From: an uncultured Lachnospiraceae bacterium
Lineage (GTDB): Bacteria; Bacillota; Clostridia; Lachnospirales; Lachnospiraceae
Direction: 5' to 3'
Length of the DNA: 13,701 nt
Assembly: GCA_902803015.1 (NCBI GenBank)
Contig: CADCOL010000094.1
Coordinates: 1 to 13,701 of the forward strand
Below, one piece after another: positions 5,805 through 12,351 of this stretch (position 1 is the first letter of the stretch; each line of letters begins with the position of its first letter). Below the pieces are notes generated by a model. That model saw nothing but the letters and a program-made list of their open reading frames with translations. It was not told the DNA's origin and made no database searches. A program made the translations under genes and the position numbers.

Positions 5805-7200
5805 TCTGAATAAAGACGTATACCAATACCGCTACCGTTGCCATGAGGGCACGGTACGTAAAGAAATAATGCTGGTACGCATGATTGGATAATACGAAGA
5901 ATCGTATAACCGGAAGCAAAGCAACAGCAAGATACAAAGGGAAGAAAACATTGGTTTTCTTTCCTTTTTCTTTGTCCGGTTTCTTTCGAAGGAAGAACCA
6001 GAGCAGTCCGATGACGCATATGATTCCCGCAAGAATCAGCGCAACCTGAATCTCGCTTAAGGAATTCGGAAGGCTGAAAAGGCATGCAAAATTGCGAAGA
6101 AGAATCAGTTTGATTCTGGTAAACACTCCCACGGTCGGGGAGGCCATATTCAGGGTCTGATGCACTTCTCCGATGCTGCGTTCCGCTGCTACGGTCATGG
6201 CGGTCATGAATTCTTCTTTTCCGAGAACAATCAGTACAAGAATCCATTTAAGGGCAAACATGCCCGCATAACCCGCAAACCATGCAAGCGCAGCATTGAA
6301 AAGCTTCTTCCACGGAACAACTACCGTCTCACCCTCTCTTCGAATCGTATAAGGCTTATTTGTGGCTTTTTGAAGCTGCGCCAGCATAACAAACGCCGGA
6401 AGCGTAAAAGTCAGTGTTTCGGCCGTTAAGAAGTCGAAAAAGCAGGTCAGAATTCCGGCAAGCAAAAAGATGCTCTCCGGGCTTAATTTTTTCTTACGTT
6501 CATTTTCGGGCTTGGGAAGCAGTCCCGGTTCCGTATCATATGTCAGATAAACCAGGAAAGAAATAATCGGCGTAAGCATCAATACAAAAGTATATTCAAA
6601 GCAGGTATAGGCAAAAACAAGTTTCACCGCAATCGCTCCGATGCCGTATGCAATGGCAAGCGGGTACTCTTTTCTTACTACGAGATAAACAATCCAGAAA
6701 ACAGTCAGTGCCATGCCGAGAAGCAAAAACAGCGAGCGCATTTCAGTAACGGAAAACGTCGGATACAAAAGGCGTACCAATGCCGCTCCGCCATGCCAGT
6801 AGCGGGAATATGTCTGATTGGCAGACGCATTTTCGTTCATGGCACGGTCAAATCCGATGTTTACATTTTCCCCGTCTTCCTGCGTGTAACGCGCTTCCAG
6901 AATCCGGATAAAAGGATTGCTGCGGTTCGGTGCAGCTTCAATTGCTTCTTTGTTGCCGAGATGCCATGCTATGCACGATGTAATGCTGTCTGCATAGTTG
7001 TCCCGTTTCGTATCGTCCTGCGTTCCGATCTGATTATCAAAGAGCATATGTTCCTTAAAATACTTTGCGGACTCTCTCGCATTCGTCTCAACAATATCCT
7101 GCGGGATCAAAGACGACACAAGAAGGAGTCCTGCGCAGCAAAGCGCTGCGAGGACTCCGACAATTATCATTTGTTTTATTACGGTTAAGGCGTTTTTCAA
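5734..7200 (-). CDS. Polytopic membrane protein of unknown function
   Basis: The 488-residue protein has an N-terminal membrane segment (about 9-32), a long outside loop (about 33-150), then about eight or nine hydrophobic segments (roughly 155-176, 181-198, 202-220, 244-278 as one or two, 300-326, 385-404, 418-437, 446-470) and a basic cytoplasmic tail. One helix, a large first outer loop, and many helices resembles GT-C membrane glycosyltransferases or related envelope proteins, but I see no clear catalytic acidic motif in the first loop, so this is only a suggestion. The start codon is TTG at 7200, chosen because CAGGAG lies 10 bases upstream; the next ATG, at residue 11, lacks a ribosome binding site and would cut into the first helix. 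It is the last gene of the leftward MBG/FecR operon, 34 bases after fecR-like. Its last 71 bases overlap the 3' end of the diguanylate cyclase gene. Confidence 0.8.
   Translation of the reverse strand: MKNALTVIKQMIIVGVLAALCCAGLLLVSSLIPQDIVETNARESAKYFKEHMLFDNQIGTQDDTKRDNYADSITSCIAWHLGNKEAIEAAPNRSNPFIRILEARYTQEDGENVNIGFDRAMNENASANQTYSRYWHGGAALVRLLYPTFSVTEMRSLFLLLGMALTVFWIVYLVVRKEYPLAIAYGIGAIAVKLVFAYTCFEYTFVLMLTPIISFLVYLTYDTEPGLLPKPENERKKKLSPESIFLLAGILTCFFDFLTAETLTFTLPAFVMLAQLQKATNKPYTIRREGETVVVPWKKLFNAALAWFAGYAGMFALKWILVLIVLGKEEFMTAMTVAAERSIGEVHQTLNMASPTVGVFTRIKLILLRNFACLFSLPNSLSEIQVALILAGIICVIGLLWFFLRKKPDKEKGKKTNVFFPLYLAVALLPVIRFFVLSNHAYQHYFFTYRALMATVAVLVYVFIQTTVLSQLLNPPRQNPRRTRRGAR
5936..5973 (+). 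terminator. Probable terminator of the GGDEF gene, inside the opposite-strand gene
   Basis: A 14-pair stem (5936-5949 with 5954-5967, one G-T pair, loop ATTG) is followed by TTCTTT on the + strand. It begins 131 bases after the GGDEF stop. Few G-C pairs (four) make it weak, but the T tract occurs only in the + direction, matching that gene. It lies within the coding sequence of the membrane protein, in a lysine-rich loop, so the symmetry may partly reflect that coding. Confidence 0.45.
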
Positions 7201-7210
7201 AGAACAAAAA

Positions 7211-7216
7211 CTCCTG
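7211..7216 (-). promoter_or_regulatory. Ribosome binding site deciding the TTG start of the membrane protein
   Basis: On the - strand this reads CAGGAG, 10 bases before the TTG at 7200. It is the only good Shine-Dalgarno match near the 5' end of this gene and is the reason for preferring TTG to the later in-frame ATG at 7170. Confidence 0.6.
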
Positions 7217-7234
7217 TTCAGTTAATTATCGTAT

Positions 7235-8254
7235 TTATTCCGCAATCCAGTATACCAGTGTGTCCGTCGTTACCGGAAGGCCAAAGTCCACATCCCAGTG
7301 TCCCGCCTCCGTCGGCATCAGTTGCGGTTCCGTCGCTTTTGCCTCATAATCCACGGTCTGGGTTGCGAATACGGTCGAACCGTACATGAATGTCACATTA
7401 TGCGGTCCTTTATTCTTGGCATCCTGGTCTTTTAAGTCATCCAGGGTGATTACCATTTTCCCGCTGCCGGTTGCAATATCGATAAAGAACTCAATCGTGA
7501 TTGCAGGGAAGGTCGACGGATCGATTCCCGTAACCTGCTTAATAATGCAGCTGTCTTTATCGTTACCGCCAATCAGGACATCAGTATCAACCTTGAAGTC
7601 CATTGCATCTCCGACCTTGTTGCCGTTCTCGTCATGGAGCTGAACGCGAACGTTTCCGTCGGTTACGGTCAGACGGGTAATCGTATTCATACCCTGTACG
7701 CCACTTCCTTCAAGCGTCTTCGCCATAAAGAGCATGGAAGGCTGTACCGCACTGCTCTCGAGTACCTTCTTGATGGTATCTACATCGGTAACCTCGATAC
7801 GGAAGGATGTACCGTAAACTGCCATGGTGGAGTTCGGCGTATTGACTTCATATGTGGAACCGTTGCCGAGATCCTTCTGAATCTCGCAGGTTAATGCACC
7901 CTTTGTCAGTTCGATTTTCGTCCGGCTGTCCTTACCGCTTCCTTCGGCAACCAGGTTAAAATCGGTATTCTGCTCTACGTATGCAAGCTTGTCTTCATCC
8001 AGCATCAGCACCATGGAACTGTTACCGTCCACGTGAATGGAGTCGCCGCTCTGAAGAGCCATTCCTTCATAGGCTTCCAGGTCCGCCACGTCACCTCTCG
8101 TTACATAACAGTGTCCCTCTGCCTTCATGACCTTGATGACACGGAAGGTATCCTGTTTCTTTCCGAGGAGGATAATAAATGCAACCAATCCTCCGGCTAC
8201 CACCAGGCCTCCGGCGATAATGCCAATCAGTAAGCCTTTTTTACCACTACTCAT
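7235..8254 (-). CDS. Membrane-anchored FecR-domain protein with InlB-like C-terminal repeat
   Basis: The 339-residue protein has an N-terminal membrane anchor (about 7-31) with the rest predicted outside. Residues 48-155 match the FecR fold: YVTRGDVADLEAYEGMAL, LQSGDSIHVDGNSS, TKIELTKGALTCEI, and the hallmark ending TPNSTMAVYGTSFRIEV. In Gram-negatives FecR couples a sigma factor to iron uptake; in other bacteria the domain is found in signalling and surface contexts without that role, and no sigma factor gene is visible here. Residues about 285-339 resemble an InlB B-repeat (beta-grasp, Flg_new family): VTFMYGSTVFATQTVDYEAKA, then WDVDFGLPVTTDTLVYWIAE. It lies 55 bases after an MBG-repeat protein gene and 34 before the membrane protein gene with no terminator between, so it is in one operon. 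AAAAGGGGA at 8262-8270 supports the ATG. Confidence 0.85.
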   Translation of the reverse strand: MSSGKKGLLIGIIAGGLVVAGGLVAFIILLGKKQDTFRVIKVMKAEGHCYVTRGDVADLEAYEGMALQSGDSIHVDGNSSMVLMLDEDKLAYVEQNTDFNLVAEGSGKDSRTKIELTKGALTCEIQKDLGNGSTYEVNTPNSTMAVYGTSFRIEVTDVDTIKKVLESSAVQPSMLFMAKTLEGSGVQGMNTITRLTVTDGNVRVQLHDENGNKVGDAMDFKVDTDVLIGGNDKDSCIIKQVTGIDPSTFPAITIEFFIDIATGSGKMVITLDDLKDQDAKNKGPHNVTFMYGSTVFATQTVDYEAKATEPQLMPTEAGHWDVDFGLPVTTDTLVYWIAE

Positions 8255-8309
8255 TCTTTTTTCCCCTTTTATACGAGTTTTTTCTTTCGATTTCTTAGTG
8301 CATGTGTGC

Positions 8310-9680
8310 TTAATGCATGTGGAAGGTATGATCTCCTTCGTTCTTCGCGTAGAAAACGATTCCCCACATATATTCGCAGCCGTCTGCTTCGAGATAACAG
8401 GTTCCTTCTGCAGGTGTCTTATAAGCGGTACCGGTTTCTAAGTAATACTCGCCTTCCCCGACAATACCGTCTTTCATCCAGGCCGGTGCAGTGATAACAT
8501 TCAGGGTTTTCTCGTTACCTGCCTGATCGACAACCTTAACGGATACGGACTGTTTCTTCTTTCCTACCGGAAGTTCGAAAAGTTTTCCTCCGTTGCCGTC
8601 ATCCATTACTTCCACTTCTTTGCCGTCGACATAGATTTTATCCAGGTTCTTATCTCTTGCCATGGCAAGAAGTTTGCCTTCTTCATCGCAGAAATAGATA
8701 TTGTCATTCTCCATATCCACGGTCGGTGCATCCGCATCAATCTGCAGGGCAGAAATGGTAATTCCGCCGGTTTGTTCTCCCGTGTCCTTTTTACGGATGT
8801 AAAATGTTCTGCCGGCCATCTCTTCGGAGAGTGTAATGGCGCCCGATCTGAAGGAGGTTCTGTCTCCTACGGAAATCTCATATTCCGCTGCAGGAATCAG
8901 CTGGACCTCGGAAGTATACCATCCGCCGTATCCTTTCTTTCCGGTGATTTCAAATGCACCCTGCGGTACCGGTAAATAAGATATGGTAAAGGTTGCCGTT
9001 GCAACGCATTCTTTGTATCTGTCATTCTCGGGCAGGATTGCACGAACCGTGTAGGTTCCGACCTCCGTCGGTTTCTTTGCGGAATATGCACTGTCCGGAG
9101 CACCGGATGCTTTGTACGCAATCTTTGCCTGGGATGCATCGTGTGTAGAAGATGTAACTACAGGTGTAGTTGCACTGCCTCCGTATGTATAGCTGCCCAT
9201 GGTTACGGATGCGGTACCGTTTTTCTTTTCTCCGATGGTAAACGAAACCGTCCGATTCTCCGGGAGAATGTATTTATCCAGATCCGCACCGCTAATCGTT
9301 GCCGTTGCGGTATAGGTTCCGGCCTTCTTCTGTCCACCGGTCACGGTTACTTTACAGTCATCGCCGGTGGCAACACCGATCAGTGTGGCTGTCGGACAAT
9401 GATCTTTTCCGTCGGTATCGAATGAAGTGTTGCTCCAGCTGAGTTTTAATTCCTTCTTTGCAATGACGGCTTCGACCGATTCCACACCGGAATCTTCATG
9501 ATTCGCATCGCCCTGCACCTTGTAAAATACCGTATAGTTTCCCGGATTCTTTCCGGTCGGCACGGTAGAAGTAAAAGGTCCGCCCTCTTCTTCACCGTAT
9601 ACAATGGTACCGCCTTTGGCCGCCGTTTCCGTTTCCACCAGTTCCTGATATCTTCCGTTGTAGGTTAATTCCTTTGCTTT
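8310..9680 (-). repeat. Copy 1 of a duplicated C-terminal module shared with the upstream gene
   Basis: This encodes residues 387-842 of the 842-residue protein. It aligns domain for domain with residues 435-902 (numbered from the GTG at 13653) of the upstream protein, encoded at 10945-12351. The last about 300 residues are roughly 70% identical by eye, with long exact stretches (ATTPVVTSSTHDAS, YEISVGDRTSFR, NEK, ITAPAWMK). This indicates gene duplication followed by divergence. Confidence 0.85.
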
Positions 9681-10838
9681 GACTTTACCGCTCGATAAAG
9701 GTTTTTCCACTCTGAACGGTACCGTGACTTCCTCTGCTTCCAAACCTCTTGTAACCACATTTCCGTTTCCGTCAAACAAAGTATCCGTTGCTTCGGCAGA
9801 AACCGTTACAACATAGTTTCCGGGTTCTGCAGGAAGAGATGCCGAACCGGCTGCTCCTGCTACCGGTTCACCATCCGCTGCGGGATAATACTTAATCGTA
9901 TATGTTCTGTTATCTCCCGTCTGCTTTGTTACTACGGGACCCGTTACACCGGAAGGAACCGTGCCGTCGTCTGTTAACGTATAACCACTCATGCTGACCG
10001 TCGTATTAACGGGAGCACGATTCTTTATGGGATACAGTTTCAGGGTACTGTTGGAAGCCGCTTTTGCTGCCGTACCGAAGCGCGCAAACGAAATCGTCTG
10101 ATTCGGTCCCACGGTAACACCCGTAAGCACAACCGCGTCATAATCACCCTGAACGGTTGACCAGCCGGCCACCTCTGCCGTCGGGTTTACACTGAGTGAC
10201 TGTGATTCCGTTTCCAGATAATAAACCGTATCGGAAGCATCCTTTTTCGGTGTTCTGTAATTATAAACCACACCGCCTGTGCTCGTAATCGGGTTTCCGG
10301 ACACATCATAATGCTGAATTCGAAAACCGAAGCGTGCAAGGATATTCGTACTGTATACGGACTTTCCGTGATAAATACCCGTTCCTTTGTCTTCGGTAAC
10401 ATCATACTGGAAAATCAGGCCATAACCTTCACCATATTCAGACATCTTATCTTCGAGAGCGTCCGGAACAGCAGATAAAACAAATGTTGACGGATAACAG
10501 GGGTGTTCCTCGTAACCGCCTCCGGTCCCTTTATAAACTCTGAATGCATCAGACTGTGATGTGTCTATGGGATCCGGATAATAAAACCCCCGGCCACCCT
10601 CTACCGTCGATATGAAAATGTTGGTATATTCAATCACCACCTGGCCATAGTGTTCTTCGGTAAAGGAGATTTGGTCACCCGGCACAAAGAAATCGTTTGT
10701 GCCGAACGAATTGGTCCCTGTTATGGTATAAGACGCCGCATCTGCCTTCATCGGTACACCGAGCGTGCCAAAAACCATCAGCACGCCGAGTGCCAGTGCA
10801 AGAGTCTCTTTTGCTCTTTTTCTTAGTCTGAATTTCAT
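8310..10838 (-). CDS. Secreted MBG/Ig-like repeat surface protein
   Basis: The 842-residue protein has a Sec signal peptide (RLRKRAK, hydrophobic 12-28, likely cut after the KADA region near 34-36). Residues 37-275 are a domain I do not recognise. About 276-378 is an Ig-like segment ending PFRVEKP. An MBG-like pair follows: 387-461 (ELTYNGRYQELV...GNYTVFYKV) and 462-535 (LKLSWSN...HCPTATLIG...AGTYTATATI). Residues 540-618 are another MBG-like unit, 620-700 a beta-rich domain, 702-785 an Ig-like domain (APTVDMENDN...VKVVDQAGNEK), and the end is a tyrosine-rich tail. There is no LPXTG, SLH, choline-binding or hydrophobic anchor. Such MBG-like domains occur in bacterial adhesins, so attachment or matrix building is plausible but unproven. 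From residue 387 on it parallels the preceding gene's product. AAAAGGGGA at 10849-10857 gives a normal start. Confidence 0.87.
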   Translation of the reverse strand: MKFRLRKRAKETLALALGVLMVFGTLGVPMKADAASYTITGTNSFGTNDFFVPGDQISFTEEHYGQVVIEYTNIFISTVEGGRGFYYPDPIDTSQSDAFRVYKGTGGGYEEHPCYPSTFVLSAVPDALEDKMSEYGEGYGLIFQYDVTEDKGTGIYHGKSVYSTNILARFGFRIQHYDVSGNPITSTGGVVYNYRTPKKDASDTVYYLETESQSLSVNPTAEVAGWSTVQGDYDAVVLTGVTVGPNQTISFARFGTAAKAASNSTLKLYPIKNRAPVNTTVSMSGYTLTDDGTVPSGVTGPVVTKQTGDNRTYTIKYYPAADGEPVAGAAGSASLPAEPGNYVVTVSAEATDTLFDGNGNVVTRGLEAEEVTVPFRVEKPLSSGKVKAKELTYNGRYQELVETETAAKGGTIVYGEEEGGPFTSTVPTGKNPGNYTVFYKVQGDANHEDSGVESVEAVIAKKELKLSWSNTSFDTDGKDHCPTATLIGVATGDDCKVTVTGGQKKAGTYTATATISGADLDKYILPENRTVSFTIGEKKNGTASVTMGSYTYGGSATTPVVTSSTHDASQAKIAYKASGAPDSAYSAKKPTEVGTYTVRAILPENDRYKECVATATFTISYLPVPQGAFEITGKKGYGGWYTSEVQLIPAAEYEISVGDRTSFRSGAITLSEEMAGRTFYIRKKDTGEQTGGITISALQIDADAPTVDMENDNIYFCDEEGKLLAMARDKNLDKIYVDGKEVEVMDDGNGGKLFELPVGKKKQSVSVKVVDQAGNEKTLNVITAPAWMKDGIVGEGEYYLETGTAYKTPAEGTCYLEADGCEYMWGIVFYAKNEGDHTFHMH

Positions 10839-10893
10839 CTGATACTTTTCCCCTTTTACACAACAAACACAATAGATAATTGGATTAACTTCT

Positions 10894-10915
10894 GAATATG
10901 TTCCCCTGCATATTC
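10894..10915. repeat. Perfect 7-base inverted repeat between the two MBG genes
   Basis: GAATATG and CATATTC flank an 8-base loop in the 106-base gap between the two large genes. On the transcribed (-) strand the loop reads CAGGGGAA, and no T run follows, so it is not a standard terminator. It overlaps a weak candidate promoter (TTGGTA, 17 bases, CATATT on the - strand). It could be an operator, a processing site or an attenuating hairpin; the rest of the gap holds only the ribosome binding site of the downstream gene. Confidence 0.4.
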
Positions 10916-10944
10916 TTTACCAATGATGATTAACGATTCACATA

Positions 10945-12351
10945 CTAATGATTCACGTGGAAGATATGGAAGCCTTCCTTCTTTGCGTAGAATTTGATTC
11001 CCGGCATATACGTAGAATCATCGCCGTCTAAGGTGCAGCTTCCTTCCTTAGGCGTACCGTAAGCGTTCTTCGGCTCTAAGTAATATTCGCCGTCTCCTAC
11101 GACACCGCTCTTCATCCATGCGGGTGCGGTGATGACAACCATACTCTTTTCGTTTCCGGCTTTGTCTACAACCTTAACGTTAACGGACTGTTTCTTTTTA
11201 TCTACCGGAAGATCAAAGGTCTTGGTTCCGTTGCCGTCATCCGTTAACGGAACTTCCACACCGTTCACGTAAACCTTATCCAGGTTCTTGTCGTTTGCCA
11301 CGGCGAGAAGTTTGCCTTCTTCATCGCAGAAATAAACATTGTTCTCTTCCATTTCGATGGTCGGCGCATCGGTATCAATCTGCATAGCCGCAATCGTCAC
11401 ACCTGCAGTCTGTTCGCCGGTTTCCGTCTTACGGATGTAGAACGTTGTACCGGTCATCTGCTCACTAAGCGTTACGGAGCCGGTTCTGAAGGAGGTTCTG
11501 TCGCCTACAGAGATTTCATATCCTGCTGCCGGTGTCAGTTTTACCTCGGATGTAAACCATCCGTCATTTCCTTTTTCACCGGTGATTTCATAGGCACCTT
11601 CCGGTACGGGCAGATAGGAAATCGTGAATGTTCCGACTGCTACGCACTGTTTGTATTTATCGTTTTCCGGAAGTACGGCACGTACATTGTAAGTTCCGAC
11701 GCCGGTCGGTTTGGTTCCGGAATATGCATCGTCCGGAGCACCGGATGCTTTGTAAGAGATGGCAGCCTTGGATGCGTCATGTGTGGAGGATGTAACTACA
11801 GGTGTAGTTGCACTTCCGCCATAGATGAAACTTCCCATTGTTACTGTTGCAGAACCGTTTTCTTTCTCTTTCCTGGGTTCTTCTTTCTTAACAATCGAGA
11901 ATTCCACGCTTGTATTTGTAGGAAGCTTGTAATTTGCAATGTCCGTACCCGAGAAGGTAACCGTTGCGGTATACTTACCGACTTCCTTCTTTGCTTCGTT
12001 CACGGTTACTTTGACATCATCGCCGCCGACAACACCGTTTAATGTTGCGGTCGGACTCTGTTCCTTATCGTTGAAGGTAAGCTCGGTATTACTCCAGGTA
12101 AGGGTAAGTGCTTTCTGAGCAATGGTTACCTCAATCTCGTCATACTCACTGCCACCTGCATGATTGTTATCCGTTGCATCCACCGAAACACCAACCGTGT
12201 ATTTACCGACTGCCTTTCCGGTAGGAATCGTATCGGAGAATTCGCCGTCGCCCAGACGATATACTATTTTACCGCCTTCGGTTGCTTTACCCTTTGTAAC
12301 CAGTTCCTGCGCGGCTCCGGTATAAGTCAGTTCTTTCGCTACAGGTTTTTC
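10945..12351 (-). repeat. Copy 2 of the duplicated C-terminal module
   Basis: This encodes B-A-MBG-beta-Ig-tail in the same order as copy 1 (8310-9680). The two copies share an exact 26-base stretch (9151-9176 and 11789-11814) containing the inverted repeat AACTAC-AGGT-GTAGTT. Protein similarity is highest in the final 300 residues. Confidence 0.85.

Noticed and set aside
5702..6247. A 181-codon - strand frame overlapping the membrane protein and GGDEF genes
   Set aside because: It is out of frame with the well-supported membrane protein, has low-complexity composition and no start signal.
7235..8254. Classical FecI-FecR-FecA iron uptake signalling
   Set aside because: No sigma factor or outer membrane receptor gene is visible and the organism appears Gram-positive; only the FecR domain itself is supported.
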